A stretch of DNA of 64,000 nt from positions 431 through 64,430 of the forward strand of contig NZ_RXHU01000045.1 in NCBI RefSeq assembly GCF_003955665.1, in the 5' to 3' direction. The DNA is from Paenibacillus whitsoniae (GTDB lineage: Bacteria; Bacillota; Bacilli; Paenibacillales; NBRC-103111). Positions 18,567-27,485 of the stretch are shown piece after piece. Positions within the stretch are counted from its first letter, which is position 1. Each line of letters opens with the position of its first letter. A model generated the notes under the pieces. The model was not told the DNA's origin, ran no database searches, and worked only from the letters and a program-made list of their open reading frames with translations. The translations under genes were made by a program, and so were the position numbers.

Positions 18567-19553
18567 CTACCACACAATGGCTGATGCGCCCCACGTCAAT
18601 CCGCCGCCAAAGCCAACCAGCACGACGCGGTCGCCTTCTTGAAGCCTGCCCTGTTCGACAGCCTCGGCCAGCGCCACCGGGATGGAGGCCGCCGACATGT
18701 TGCCATATTTGTCAATGTTGATCATACATTTATCTTCCGATAATTCCAAGCGGTTCAGGGAAGATTGAATAATTCGCGTATTCGCTTGATGCGGCACAAG
18801 CAAGTCGATGTCCGACTTGTCCCACCCGGCTTTGCGAAGCGCTTCGTCCGCTGCGTTCCCCATAATCCGGACCGCGAATTTGAATACCTCGGCGCCGGCC
18901 ATGTAGATGTAATGCAGACGCTGATCTACCGAAGTATGCGAAGCCGGGTTGCGTGAGCCGCCCCCTTCGATTTTAAGCAGCGGACCGCCCGTCCCATCAG
19001 CGCCCAGTTCAAACGACTGGAAGCCGCGGCCTTCCGGAACTTGTCCGATCACAACGGCGCCTGCGCCGTCGCCGAACAAAATGCACGTATTGCGGTCGGT
19101 ATAATCCGTAATTTTGGAGAGACTATCTGCACCGATAACCAGCGCATATTTGTACATGCCGGTCGAAATGAAGTTTGTTGCGTTCGCGAGCCCGTAGACA
19201 AAGCCCGAGCACGCCGCAGACAAATCGAAAGCTGCCGCTTTCTTCGCCCCAAGCTTCTCTTGCAAAATGCAGGCCGTCGAGGGGAACGCCATGTCCGGCG
19301 TGATCGTCGCGACGATGATCAGATCGAGCTGATCGGCCGTAATGCCTGCGCTGTCCAGCGCTTTGAGCGCCGCTTCATAGCACAAGTCGGACGTCGCCTG
19401 GTTGTCGGCCGCGATCCGTCTCTCGCGGATGCCCGTACGCGTCACGATCCACTCGTCATTCGTCTCGACCATCGATTCCAGCTCTTTATTCGTCAAAATG
19501 CGGTCCGGCACATATTTGCCGGTACCGAGTACACCCACTGGTATTAGGCTCAT
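18567..19553 (-). CDS. fabH: 3-oxoacyl-ACP synthase III
   Basis: Starts fatty acid chains from acyl-CoA primers and malonyl-ACP; in Gram-positives the primers are usually branched. Catalytic Cys115 in LSAACSGFVYGL, His in VPHQANTRII, Asn in YGNMSAASIP. 328 residues. The ATGA overlap with plsX couples them. In B. subtilis fabH is elsewhere; here it is inserted between plsX and fabD. Confidence 0.97.
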   Translation of the reverse strand: MSLIPVGVLGTGKYVPDRILTNKELESMVETNDEWIVTRTGIRERRIAADNQATSDLCYEAALKALDSAGITADQLDLIIVATITPDMAFPSTACILQEKLGAKKAAAFDLSAACSGFVYGLANATNFISTGMYKYALVIGADSLSKITDYTDRNTCILFGDGAGAVVIGQVPEGRGFQSFELGADGTGGPLLKIEGGGSRNPASHTSVDQRLHYIYMAGAEVFKFAVRIMGNAADEALRKAGWDKSDIDLLVPHQANTRIIQSSLNRLELSEDKCMINIDKYGNMSAASIPVALAEAVEQGRLQEGDRVVLVGFGGGLTWGASAIVW

Positions 19554-20554
19554 GATTCCATATCTCGCTTCCCGCGGCTGATTTCGGCAGAAATAGTGCC
19601 GACCAAATCTTTTTGCAAAGCAATTCTCGCTTGACGCACAGCGTTATAGATGGCATTGGCGTCCGAAGAGCCATGGCTCTTCAGCACGAGTCCGTCCAAA
19701 CCAAGGAACGGCGCTGCGCCATGCTCGGTGTAATCCATCTTTTTACGGAACTTGGTTAGTCCCGGTTTCAAAATCGCCGCAGCCAGTTTCGAGAACAGCG
19801 TCTTCGTAAACTCTTGCTTAAGCGCTGAAAAGATAGCCGAAGCCGCGCCCTCCAACGTTTTGAGCATAATGTTGCCGGCGAAGCCATCGCAGACAATCAC
19901 ATCGCATGACGCCTTCAGGACCTGCGACGATTCGATATTGCCCACGAATTCGATAGGGGCTTGTTCCATTAAAGGATATGCCGCTTTCGTCAATTCATTC
20001 CCTTTGGCAGCCTCGGTGCCTACGTTCAAAAGTCCTACGCGCGGCTTAGCGATGCCATGCACCTTTGCACGGTAAATGCTGCCCATAATCGCGTATTGCA
20101 GCAGCTGCTCCGGCGTCGCATCCATGTTCGCGCCCAAGTCGAGCGCCAGCACGCCGCTTCCATCCATCGTAGGCAGCATCGGGGCCAGCGCCGGCCGCTC
20201 AATGCCGGGAATCCGGCCTACGACGAGCAGTCCCGTCGTCATCAAGGCGCCCGTATTGCCCGCCGAAATCATCGCCTCGGCTTCTTTCTCGCGAACCAGT
20301 TTGCCCGCCACGACCATCGACGCGTCTTTTTTTCGCCGTACGGCTTTGACCGGCTCATCGTCAGCTTCAATCACTTCCTCGGCGTGCCGAATCGTGATGT
20401 TTGCCGGTTTTTCCGTCATATGCGATTCGATCGCCGCCTGATTGCCGACCAGGATAATATGTACGTCGTTCCACTCTTTGGCTGCCGCGATAGCACCCTC
20501 CACGACGACTTTAGGCGCATGATCGCCGCCCATTGCATCAATCGCAATCCGCAT
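19550..20554 (-). CDS. plsX: Phosphate acyltransferase PlsX
   Basis: Converts acyl-ACP to acyl-phosphate, the donor for PlsY in phosphatidic acid synthesis. Begins [14 protein letters not shown]; contains [22 protein letters not shown] and [16 protein letters not shown]. 334 residues. It overlaps the fapR coding end by 17 bases. The FakA/DegV pair at 54067-56719 makes the same product from exogenous fatty acids. Confidence 0.97.
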   Translation of the reverse strand: MRIAIDAMGGDHAPKVVVEGAIAAAKEWNDVHIILVGNQAAIESHMTEKPANITIRHAEEVIEADDEPVKAVRRKKDASMVVAGKLVREKEAEAMISAGNTGALMTTGLLVVGRIPGIERPALAPMLPTMDGSGVLALDLGANMDATPEQLLQYAIMGSIYRAKVHGIAKPRVGLLNVGTEAAKGNELTKAAYPLMEQAPIEFVGNIESSQVLKASCDVIVCDGFAGNIMLKTLEGAASAIFSALKQEFTKTLFSKLAAAILKPGLTKFRKKMDYTEHGAAPFLGLDGLVLKSHGSSDANAIYNAVRQARIALQKDLVGTISAEISRGKRDMES

Positions 20555-21143
20555 GCAGCTTGTCCTCCCTGTCTAGATGTTCTTTCTCTTTCTTGGAATG
20601 GAAGATCACAAAATTGCCTCGGAACACCATTTCGTCCCCCACATACGAGAACACCTCAACTCTAGCCTTCCCTTTGGAAACGGAACGTACATAAGCTTTC
20701 GCGATGCACTTTTCTCCCAGCTTGACGGAACGGATGAAGCGTATGTCTGCCGAAGCGGTTAGCGCAATAGGATCGTTGATCACGGCTACCGCAAGCGAAT
20801 TGGCTTGTGAAAAAATGTGATGTCCTCTGGCGATCTTCGTTCTTGAGAAAATATGATCTTCCTTAATTTCAAAAATGGAAATCCCGCTTTGATCCAATTG
20901 CAAATCAATGACTTCGCCAATGACTTCATCAATCGGCAGCGAGCGCACATGGTCATACGTTTTGACGGCCATATGCTTCATGCGTTCCCGAAGTTCGGGA
21001 ATGCCCAGTTCTAATCGATCCAAGCGAACGGTCTGGATACTTACCCCAAACGTCCGCATCAACTCCTCATCCGTCATAAACGGATTCGCTTCAATGGCCT
21101 GCAGCAACCGCTGCTGCCGCTGCCGTTTCGGAAGTCGTTCGAT
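20538..21143 (-). CDS. fapR: Fatty acid and phospholipid synthesis repressor FapR
   Basis: Malonyl-CoA-responsive repressor of lipid genes. N-terminal DeoR-type helix-turn-helix ([27 protein letters not shown]) and C-terminal hot-dog effector domain ([19 protein letters not shown]). The long open frame back to 21218 runs through the operator, so it is too long. The family N-terminus aligns to about residue 26 of that frame, where ATC (21141-21143) lies six bases after AAGGTGGTG. If ATC is not used, GTG at 21155 or 21152 is next best, but both sit at or within the SD. It heads the plsX-fab operon. Confidence 0.93.
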   Translation of the reverse strand: MERLPKRQRQQRLLQAIEANPFMTDEELMRTFGVSIQTVRLDRLELGIPELRERMKHMAVKTYDHVRSLPIDEVIGEVIDLQLDQSGISIFEIKEDHIFSRTKIARGHHIFSQANSLAVAVINDPIALTASADIRFIRSVKLGEKCIAKAYVRSVSKGKARVEVFSYVGDEMVFRGNFVIFHSKKEKEHLDREDKLHADCD

Positions 21144-21174
21144 GGTGAGCACCACCTTCTCGTGAGATCTCGTC

Positions 21175-21202
21175 TTATTACCAGATACTAAACTGTAGTA
21201 TA
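21175..21202 (-). promoter_or_regulatory. FapR operator and -10 region of the fapR operon
   Basis: Minus-strand TATACT (21197-21202) is followed five bases later by the 17-base imperfect inverted repeat TTAGTATCTGGTAATAA (21175-21191), which would cover the transcription start. Position and TTAGTA half-site fit known FapR boxes; no good -35 is visible. Autoregulation by FapR is established in Bacillus; the site here is by resemblance. Confidence 0.65.
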
Positions 21203-21225
21203 TTAAATTTGAGTTCAAAAAGAAA

Positions 21226-21262
21226 GCAAAAAAAATAGCACCTCACACTAGGATGAAGTACT
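21226..21262 (-). terminator. Rho-independent terminator after rpmF
   Basis: Minus-strand AGTACTTCA / TGAGGTGCT stem (G-U pairs) followed by ATTTTTTTT. Separates rpmF from the fapR promoter. Confidence 0.8.
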
Positions 21263-21272
21263 ATGTCAAAAC

Positions 21273-21446
21273 TTATGCTTTTACGATCTCTCTGCCTTTG
21301 TAAGATCCGCAAGACTTGCACACGCGGTGCGCCAGCTTCAGCTCTCCACATTGTTCACATTTCACCATGCCTGGAACTTCCAGTCTGAAGTGATTACGGC
21401 GCTTGTCGCGACGAGTTTTGGACGTTCTTCTTTGAGGTACTGCCAT
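21273..21446 (-). CDS. rpmF: 50S ribosomal protein L32
   Basis: 57-residue ribosomal protein. Starts [19 protein letters not shown] and contains a zinc ribbon of two CxxC pairs (CEQC and CKSC), so this is the zinc-binding (C+) paralogue. GGAGG lies just upstream. It follows yceD, the conserved pairing. Confidence 0.97.
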   Translation of the reverse strand: MAVPQRRTSKTRRDKRRNHFRLEVPGMVKCEQCGELKLAHRVCKSCGSYKGREIVKA

Positions 21447-21489
21447 ATTCAAAACACCTCCTTCATCGAATATCGGGTGTGCGTGTTAC

Positions 21490-21999
21490 CTATTCTTTGT
21501 TAAAAAAGTCCGCGAGACCTGCAAGCCGAGGATCGATCTTCTCCACCTTGCAGCCGCAATCTTGTTGATTGCGGTTTCCCCCGCACACGGGACAGAGACC
21601 TTTGCACGCTTCGTCACAAAGTGGTATGTAAGGCAATCCGACCACTACATTCTCTATAACGTAAGGCTCTAGTTCCACTTTATCTCCCACCACCAGATGA
21701 ATATCCTCGTCAAGATCGGGATCTTCCTCTTCCGGTTTCTGCATAAAGACTTCCTCGAACGGAAGTACGATTGTTTGGTTCGTGTGCGATAAGCATCGGG
21801 AACAGCTTAACTCTGCGTCTACCGTTAACGTGCCGTTAACTCTTACCTGCCCGTCTTCATACTCGGCATGAAGATCGGCCCGAATCGGTCCATGGCTCAG
21901 AATGTCCTGGCGACCTTCAAAAGGCTCGTTCAAGTCCAATACTTCGCTCAATTGTTTTCGATTCGTTTTCAGCGCCAGCTCTTTAAAACGAAAATGCAT
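21490..21999 (-). CDS. YceD/DUF177 family protein
   Basis: 170 residues; the DUF177 family is conserved upstream of rpmF and is linked to 23S rRNA/L32 processing in plants and bacteria, though the mechanism is not settled. Contains a CxxC pair (LSCSRCLS) and a C-terminal cysteine cluster (CDEACKGLCPVCGGNRN ... CGC) likely to bind zinc. The start at 21999 is supported by GGGGTG seven bases upstream; the frame extends a few codons further. Confidence 0.9.
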   Translation of the reverse strand: MHFRFKELALKTNRKQLSEVLDLNEPFEGRQDILSHGPIRADLHAEYEDGQVRVNGTLTVDAELSCSRCLSHTNQTIVLPFEEVFMQKPEEEDPDLDEDIHLVVGDKVELEPYVIENVVVGLPYIPLCDEACKGLCPVCGGNRNQQDCGCKVEKIDPRLAGLADFFNKE

Positions 22000-22069
22000 A
22001 TTTTTCACCCCAAACAAACAAAAATTATTATATCCATTCTACATAGGTTTTGTCAATTTAAAATATCGG

Positions 22070-23212
22070 CTACTTGGTAGTTTGTTCCGATTTGGGAGGC
22101 AAATCTGCTAGATACTTGATCGCTTCCTCCATCGTGCCGATCTCAACAACCTTCATTTTGGTCTTGATTTGCTTCGCTCTCTTGACGGCGTCATCATAGT
22201 TGTTGATTTTCGTGCCGTCGGGGTACGTCATGTTTTTGGGAGCGAAAAAGATATCCGCCTTCTCGCGGTCTGCCGCAATAATCTTGTGCTGAATACCGCC
22301 GATTGGCCCTACGGTGCCGTCTGCTTCAATCGTGCCTGTGCCCGCGATGCGATAGCCTTTTGTAATGTCTTCCGGAATAAGCTGGTTGTAGATCTCCAGT
22401 GAGAACATCAAGCCTGCGGAAGGACCGCCGATCTCACCGGCTTTAATCTCCACCTGCTGATCCGCAGACTCCGCCTTGACGGACTGCATATCGGCCGGAA
22501 CGACACCGATGCCTGCCCGCGGCGTCCCGGTCTCACCGGCTTGCTGAGGGAGCGTACCCAGCGCCAGCGTCGCCTGCTGCTCCACTTTGTTACGTTTGAA
22601 GGAGATGGCCACCGTGTCGCCGGCTTTTTTGCCTTTTAAAGCGTCCAGGAGGTCCTGTGAGACTTTGATGTCTCTCGCGTCCGCCTTGAGCAGCACATCG
22701 CCCGGCTTGAGCGATTTCTCGCCTGACAGGCCGGCTACGGTCTGGAGCACCATCACACCTTCATGCTCAATGTGGTACGGCACTTTCGCCTCTTTATAGG
22801 CCGCTTGAATCGCACTGGCCTGTGAGGTCAGCATAACATATTCCTGCCGCTGGGAATACTCCTGCTCGGACTCCCCTTTTTGCAGCACACTTGTCTTGGG
22901 TTCTATCTCTTCATACGGGTGCACAAGTCCGACCAAATAGCTCATCAAATTGGCATCGGCCACACGAACCGTTGTGAGCATCAGTGTGCCTTGTTCTGTG
23001 CCCTGACTCTTCGGAATCGTGACCATCGGCTTAATTTCCTCTGCGGTGCCCGGCATGAAAATAAAATAAGGCAGCCGCACAAAAAACAGCGCATATAAGA
23101 TCACGACGCCAACCAGCGCCGAAACTAGATACCGCCGCGTTGACGAACTTCTTGGATAACGATAGGATTCATTGGACCACGTGCGTACCGATTTCTCTTC
23201 TTCCTGCTCCAT
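22070..23212 (-). CDS. ylbL: PDZ and Lon-type (S16) membrane protease, YlbL-like
   Basis: About 380 residues: cytosolic N-terminus, one membrane helix at about 28-48, a PDZ domain (about 130-225) and a Lon-like serine protease domain. The catalytic dyad is Ser265 in IGGPSAGLMF and Lys310 in IGGIQHK. In B. subtilis YlbL is implicated in clearing the SOS division inhibitor YneA together with CtpA. The start at 23212 has AAAGGGGA upstream. Divergent from ylbJ. Confidence 0.93.
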   Translation of the reverse strand: MEQEEEKSVRTWSNESYRYPRSSSTRRYLVSALVGVVILYALFFVRLPYFIFMPGTAEEIKPMVTIPKSQGTEQGTLMLTTVRVADANLMSYLVGLVHPYEEIEPKTSVLQKGESEQEYSQRQEYVMLTSQASAIQAAYKEAKVPYHIEHEGVMVLQTVAGLSGEKSLKPGDVLLKADARDIKVSQDLLDALKGKKAGDTVAISFKRNKVEQQATLALGTLPQQAGETGTPRAGIGVVPADMQSVKAESADQQVEIKAGEIGGPSAGLMFSLEIYNQLIPEDITKGYRIAGTGTIEADGTVGPIGGIQHKIIAADREKADIFFAPKNMTYPDGTKINNYDDAVKRAKQIKTKMKVVEIGTMEEAIKYLADLPPKSEQTTK

Positions 23213-23298
23213 ACAGGTTCCCCTTTCCTGCGCCTTCCCTGCTTGGTCTAATCTCCCCTGATCCCGCGTACAATGAAGCAAGTTCGAAGGACGGAGTG

Positions 23299-24555
23299 AT
23301 GGATGCGATGCAGTCTTTCAATAGCAAAACCAAATCTCGAGCCACGACGGTCCTGTTGGGCGCGCTCGCCGGTCTTGTCGTGGTCTCGATCGTCTTATTT
23401 CCGGACAAGGCCTTCCAGTCTTCCCTGGAGGGACTGACCGTCTGGTGGAAGCTTGTTTTTCCCGCCTTGATGCCGTTCCTGATCATGACCGAAATGCTAA
23501 TTGGCTTCGGCCTTATTCATGGAACAGGCGTTCTTCTGGAGCCACTCATGCGACTCGTTTTTCGGCTGCCGGGCGTCAGCGGTTGGGCGCTAGCCTCCGG
23601 CTTTGTTGTAGGATTTCCTGCCGGGGCCAAAATTACCGCTTCGCTGCATGAAAAAAATCTCCTGTCGCGCAAAGAAACGGAACGTTTGACCGCGCTTTCG
23701 CATTTGTGCAGCCCGATTTTCCTCGTCATGGTCGTCGGGATCGGCTTTCTCCATAGCGCCAAGCTAGGCATCGTGCTGGCCGTCATTCATTACGCGTCGG
23801 CGCTGCTGACCGGTTTCCTCATGCCCCGCGGCAAACGTGCAGAGGATGAGCGCCTTGTGTTCCAACCCGTAAGCGGCCCTCTCTTGAAGCGAGCGTTCCT
23901 CGTCATGCGCGAAGCGCACGAGGCCGACGGCCGCCCGTTCGGCAGGCTGCTCGGCGACGCTACGACGTCTGCCGTGCAGACGATGATGCTGATCGGCGGC
24001 TATATGATGATTTTTTCCGTGCTCATCAATGTGATGACAATAGCGCATCTAACGGATGCGCTGCGTCCCGTTACACACGTCGTGGTAAGCTCCTTACATG
24101 TGTATAGCGATACAGCCCCGGCCTGGATCAAGGGGTTCATGGAAATTCATCTTGGCGCGTATGCCTTTAGCCAAACGGAGCTTCCCTTGATTGGCCAATT
24201 AGCGCTGATCAGCGCATTTCTTGGCTGGGGCGGCCTCTCCGCCCATGCGCAAGTGGCCAGCATGCAGCACCGCTCCGGCGCACGCTACCTTTTTTTCATG
24301 CAATCCCGCATTTTGCACGCCGTGCTTGCCTTCGTCATGACCGCGCTGCTCTGGTCACCGCTGCAGCTGCTCTTGCGGGACACACAGCCCAGCTTTCTAT
24401 GGCTGGATTCAGGCGTCTCCGCTTCCCCGCCGTTCCCTGTGAACGGTGAATCCGCGTGGAGCTTGTGGTGGCCGCTGCTGACACAATTCGTTCTGGTGCT
24501 GATCGTCATGCTGCTGATTTCGAGCACGATTCGGTTCCTCCGAAAGCAGCGCTAA
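23299..24555 (+). CDS. ylbJ: Sporulation integral membrane protein YlbJ
   Basis: About 418 residues with seven or more hydrophobic segments and nucleoside-recognition (gate) type sequences: VFPALMPFLIMTEMLIG, GFVVGFPAGAKIT, LSHLCSPIFLVMVVG. YlbJ is a sigma-E-controlled membrane protein needed for spore formation. The ATG at 23299 follows GGACGGAG by only two bases, so the in-frame ATG at 23308 is an alternative. It is the only plus-strand gene in the left 25 kb. Confidence 0.92.
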   Translation: MDAMQSFNSKTKSRATTVLLGALAGLVVVSIVLFPDKAFQSSLEGLTVWWKLVFPALMPFLIMTEMLIGFGLIHGTGVLLEPLMRLVFRLPGVSGWALASGFVVGFPAGAKITASLHEKNLLSRKETERLTALSHLCSPIFLVMVVGIGFLHSAKLGIVLAVIHYASALLTGFLMPRGKRAEDERLVFQPVSGPLLKRAFLVMREAHEADGRPFGRLLGDATTSAVQTMMLIGGYMMIFSVLINVMTIAHLTDALRPVTHVVVSSLHVYSDTAPAWIKGFMEIHLGAYAFSQTELPLIGQLALISAFLGWGGLSAHAQVASMQHRSGARYLFFMQSRILHAVLAFVMTALLWSPLQLLLRDTQPSFLWLDSGVSASPPFPVNGESAWSLWWPLLTQFVLVLIVMLLISSTIRFLRKQR

Positions 24556-24572
24556 TTCCGCCAAGGGGCGTC

Positions 24573-25085
24573 TCAGGCTTTCGGATATTTTTCCTTCAAC
24601 GCCTCTTCCACCTCAACCGGCACCAGATCTTCAACAGGCCCGTGAAATTTGGCCACTTCCTTGACAATCGAAGAACTCAAATAAGAGAACTTCGGTTTGG
24701 ACGTCATAAAAAACGTCTCAATATCCGAGTTCAACTTATGGTTCGTCGACGCCATTTGCAGTTCATATTCAAAATCGGACACCGCCCGCAGCCCGCGGAC
24801 GACAAGATGAACATTGCGTTCCTTCATATAATTCACCAGCAGGTCGCGAAAGCCGTCCACTTCCACATTCGGCAAATCCTTCGTGACCTTCCGAATCAGT
24901 TCCATACGCTCTTCCAGCGTGAACAACGGATTTTTGGACGTATTGTTCAGCACCGCCACAATGAGCTTGTCAAATACTTTTGCCGCTCTATGTATAATAT
25001 CCAGATGGCCGTTTGTTACCGGGTCAAAACTGCCCGGGTACACCGCCACGGTTATGCCGTGTTCATCCCTTTTCAAGGTGTTCAT
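24573..25085 (-). CDS. coaD: Phosphopantetheine adenylyltransferase
   Basis: Fourth step of coenzyme A synthesis: 4'-phosphopantetheine + ATP to dephospho-CoA. Nucleotidyltransferase signature [13 protein letters not shown] near residue 20 and [15 protein letters not shown] in the middle; [10 protein letters not shown] near the end. 170 residues. The ATG abuts AAGGAG with no spacing; TTG three codons on (25076) is better spaced and could be the true start. CoA supply links it to the fab genes. Confidence 0.97.
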   Translation of the reverse strand: MNTLKRDEHGITVAVYPGSFDPVTNGHLDIIHRAAKVFDKLIVAVLNNTSKNPLFTLEERMELIRKVTKDLPNVEVDGFRDLLVNYMKERNVHLVVRGLRAVSDFEYELQMASTNHKLNSDIETFFMTSKPKFSYLSSSIVKEVAKFHGPVEDLVPVEVEEALKEKYPKA

Positions 25086-25090
25086 CTCCT

Positions 25091-25654
25091 TCAGCTCGTC
25101 GGGTTATCCCGTTTGTAGATCGTCACGGCCGTATCGCCGTAGTCGGCTCTGCGCAGCAATCGGCACTGGCCGATCGTCTCGTCCAGCACGTCCTTCGCAT
25201 CGTGTTCTACCACGATCGTCGCGTGCTCTTCCAGTAGCGCCTGCTCCTCCATCGCGAGCACCAACTCCGCAATAACCTTCATCTTATACGGCGGATCCAA
25301 AAAGACGAGCTCGAACTTCTGGGCTCTCTTGGCCAGCGCTTTGAGGGCCCTGGTCGCATCGGTCCGGTACACCTCCGCCTGCTCCTTCAGCCCGGTCGCC
25401 TGCAAATTGTGCTGCACCGTATCGACACTCTTCTTCTCAATATCGGTAAAAACCGCCTTCGCCATCCCCCGGCTCAATGCCTCAATGCCCAGCCCGCCGC
25501 TGCCCGCAAACAAGTCCAATACCTGTCCGCCGTCAAAATAAGGCCCGATCATGCTGAAAATCGCTTCTTTCACCTTATCCGTTGTCGGCCTCGTGCTCAT
25601 GCCGGGCACAGCTTTCAAGGCTCTGCCCTTGGCCGTGCCAGAAATCACTCTCAT
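25091..25654 (-). CDS. rsmD: 16S rRNA (guanine(966)-N(2))-methyltransferase
   Basis: Methylates G966 in the 30S subunit. S-adenosylmethionine-binding region [19 protein letters not shown] and the catalytic motif FLDPPYKM are present. N-terminus [18 protein letters not shown] is the family signature. 187 residues. Five bases before coaD, the conserved rsmD-coaD pair. It is the last backbone gene before the accessory island. Confidence 0.97.
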   Translation of the reverse strand: MRVISGTAKGRALKAVPGMSTRPTTDKVKEAIFSMIGPYFDGGQVLDLFAGSGGLGIEALSRGMAKAVFTDIEKKSVDTVQHNLQATGLKEQAEVYRTDATRALKALAKRAQKFELVFLDPPYKMKVIAELVLAMEEQALLEEHATIVVEHDAKDVLDETIGQCRLLRRADYGDTAVTIYKRDNPTS

Positions 25655-25853
25655 CCTGCGCCTATCCCCTTATGCAAATTCTTTCATACGCTATATCGTA
25701 CCACATGCAACTAGCCGACACAAAAATTTTTCCAACCCCGATGTATAAATCTTCCGCAAATCGGCCATCCTTACATTATCGACATCAGAGGATGTCGTAG
25801 ACAACCGCGGAGAAGGCTTACGTTTCCCCATAAGCTCTTCGTCCGGTTTCTCC

Positions 25854-25894
25854 TCTCCCATGAGGCGGCTGCGCAAGCAGTCGCCGTTATTATT
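25854..25894. repeat. Left 41-bp direct repeat, putative attachment site
   Basis: Identical over 41 bases to 36364-36404. It contains a hairpin with arms GGCGGCTGC / GCAGTCGCC closed by a GCAA loop and followed by GTTATTATT. The copies bracket 10.5 kb of AT-rich DNA. The 199 bases between rsmD and this repeat contain only a weak 61-codon minus-strand frame without a ribosome site. Confidence 0.8.
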
Positions 25895-25900
25895 TTATAG

Positions 25901-26062
25901 AACAGTTTCAACGAATCCTTGTTTTATAAGGGTTTTTATAGGGAACCAGCAAATAAAAATACATATAGCACAGTCAATGTAATTGATGATAAAGGTACCA
26001 ACAGGGTACCAAATGAAAGAATATTTAATCTAAATCTTCAGCAAACAAAATTAAGCCCATAA
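25901..26062 (+). pseudogene. Open-frame remnant at left island end
   Basis: A 53-codon plus-strand frame opens right after the repeat (TAG at 25898-25900) and ends inside a terminator hairpin at 26053-26088. It has no start codon with a ribosome site. Direct abutment of stop and terminator suggests the 3' end of a gene cut off at the island boundary. The translated product is not recognised. Confidence 0.3.
25917..25936. repeat. Left inverted arm repeat of the island
   Basis: CCTTGTTTTATAAGGGTTTT matches the reverse complement of 36300-36319 at 18 of 20 positions. It sits 22 bases inside the left 41-bp repeat, as an integrase arm-type site would. Confidence 0.65.
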
Positions 26063-26088
26063 GTGATCACTCACTTTGGGCTTTTTAG
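26053..26088 (+). terminator. Rho-independent terminator
   Basis: AAGCCCA(T)AAGTGA / TCACTT(T)GGGCTT with a TCAC loop followed by TTT. It serves no intact plus-strand gene now. Confidence 0.75.
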
Positions 26089-26220
26089 CTTCGATTTTGA
26101 TAAGTACTTCCTGTGACAACTGCGGGCCCCTATTCGTTTAGTAACGTTACCTTTCGCTTCATTGGTACGTTACCTTTTAATTCATCGTCCCGCTTGTCTT
26201 GGCTCATCTTTCAGCTGCGA

Positions 26221-26406
26221 ACACTCCCATCATCCGTTAAAATGAAAAAGAGATCATGCGTTCTCTACAACGGCCACGGCAAACATGATCTCACCGGGAG
26301 TGTCCGGTGCCTTAAAAGGACGTTAGCGCGTCCTTCTTTCTTTTTGCCAACTCGTAATGTATGGACATCAAAAATACCGCCAAAAGGCGGTTTAAGGAAA
26401 CCTTAA
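26221..26406. other. Cluster of nested and consecutive hairpins, non-coding
   Basis: Outer stem ACACTCCC (26221-26228) with GGGAGTGT (26296-26303) encloses inner stem GAGATCATG (26250-26258) with CATGATCTC (26284-26292). Next come AAGGACG/CGTCCTT (26316-26335) with a T-rich tail, ACCGCC/GGCGGT (26376-26391) and AAGG/CCTT. On the minus strand the inner stem is followed by TTTTT, so it could also be a terminator. A 97-codon plus-strand frame overlaps but looks incidental. Could be a structured RNA or the end of a lost mobile element. Confidence 0.5.
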
Positions 26407-26475
26407 TATAGCTCTACTACGCGAGCACAAGTAAGTAGCAGCATTCCTACTTCTGCTCTCACCAAATTTCCAAGC

Positions 26476-27234
26476 TCATCTTGATTTGCTTTCTTTTGCA
26501 CCTGCATTTAGTAGCATTTCACTAATCTCTGTAAATCCAAGCTCTTTAGAAACTGTTAGAAGATATTTGTTGTCTACTCTAAGTTTATTCGGATCAGCTC
26601 CATGTTCCAATAACAAAGCTACTATTTCTTTAGAACCCAATTTTACTGCTTCCCATATTTCTGATTCCACTGTACTCCTGTCTGGATCAGCGCCCGAATC
26701 TAGCAGAAATTTCACCATTTCAATATCCTTATTTGTAATTGCAAGATATAATGCAGTTTTTCCAAATCGCATTACATTAACATTCACACCAGACTCCAGA
26801 ATTTTTTCAGTAATCTTTTGGTTTTTATTAGTAACCGCCAACATCAACGCATTATTAGAGTCGTACTCATTACCATCAGATACTAACTCAATGACTTTGT
26901 TTAAATTGTTCTTTGAAACTGCTTCATTCAGTGCATCCAATTTTGGTTTTTTAACTGAAACTTCTGCCGGAGCCATCTTGAACGGTAGATCATTAGTAAC
27001 AGCTGATGAGATAGCTTGTGTTCTCCTGTTCGCTTCACCTTGTTTTCCAGTTAAGTAGATAATTCCTAATGCTGTAATAGATAGAAAGCCGATAAATGTT
27101 AAAACTAGAGTTACAATTATAGTTTTTTTCATTGTTTTTCTGTTCTGAATCCCAGATCCAGTTAATGGTGTCCCGCATTGACTACAGAAGTTTTCAAGTT
27201 CTTGAAAACTTTTACCACAATTAACGCAATGCAT
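26476..27234 (-). CDS. Zinc-ribbon, membrane-anchored ankyrin-repeat protein
   Basis: 252 residues. N-terminal zinc ribbon with CVNC and CSQC pairs (residues 3-20), one membrane helix at about 37-60, a linker, then about four ankyrin repeats (LNEAVSKNNLNKVIELV; ALMLAVTNKNQKITEKIL; ALYLAITNKDIEMVKFLLDSG; AVKLGSKEIVALLLEHGADP). The layout suggests a membrane-tethered protein-protein interaction module. It is AT-rich like the rest of the island. No enzyme domain; role unknown. It could be an accessory of the neighbouring defence-type gene, but no direct link is visible. Confidence 0.8.
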   Translation of the reverse strand: MHCVNCGKSFQELENFCSQCGTPLTGSGIQNRKTMKKTIIVTLVLTFIGFLSITALGIIYLTGKQGEANRRTQAISSAVTNDLPFKMAPAEVSVKKPKLDALNEAVSKNNLNKVIELVSDGNEYDSNNALMLAVTNKNQKITEKILESGVNVNVMRFGKTALYLAITNKDIEMVKFLLDSGADPDRSTVESEIWEAVKLGSKEIVALLLEHGADPNKLRVDNKYLLTVSKELGFTEISEMLLNAGAKESKSR

Positions 27235-27290
27235 GTTTAATCAAATTCCTTTCTTAAATGAATGAAAATTGTTGTTCACATATTACATTA

Positions 27291-27485
27291 TCATCCAATA
27301 AGCGCTTTTACAATATCTCCTCCCGACACAACGTCCCCCCCCTTCCAGACGTATGCGTACCTTAGACCAAATTCGTCTTCCAAAACCCCCTGCATGACAT
27401 TTGCGGTCTCGATTACACCCCTCATCTCATGCCATACAGTCTCAGCATTTTCTTTGCGCTTCTCAGGAGAAATATGTTTTGCCAT
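27291..27485 (-). CDS. Hypothetical 64-residue protein
   Basis: Starts MAKHISPEKRKENAETVWHE with GGAGAGG four bases before the ATG. Not recognised. Its first 64 bases overlap, in another frame, the 3' end of the XRE gene upstream, an unusually long overlap; either translation is coupled or the XRE gene has lost its original stop. Ends in DVVSGGDIVKALIG. Confidence 0.6.
   Translation of the reverse strand: MAKHISPEKRKENAETVWHEMRGVIETANVMQGVLEDEFGLRYAYVWKGGDVVSGGDIVKALIG

Noticed and set aside
25691-25876. 61-codon minus-strand frame before the left att repeat
   Set aside because: TTG start within the repeat hairpin, no SD, no recognisable sequence; kept only as a remark.
25854-25894. tRNA or tmRNA 3' end as attachment site
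   Set aside because: No CCA end, no cloverleaf or T-arm sequence; the repeat is a terminator hairpin.
26221-26303. Retron msr/msd RNA
   Set aside because: Nested inverted repeats look suggestive but no reverse transcriptase is present.
26113-26406. 97-codon plus-strand frame in the hairpin cluster
   Set aside because: Crosses several strong hairpins, no SD, no familiar motifs.
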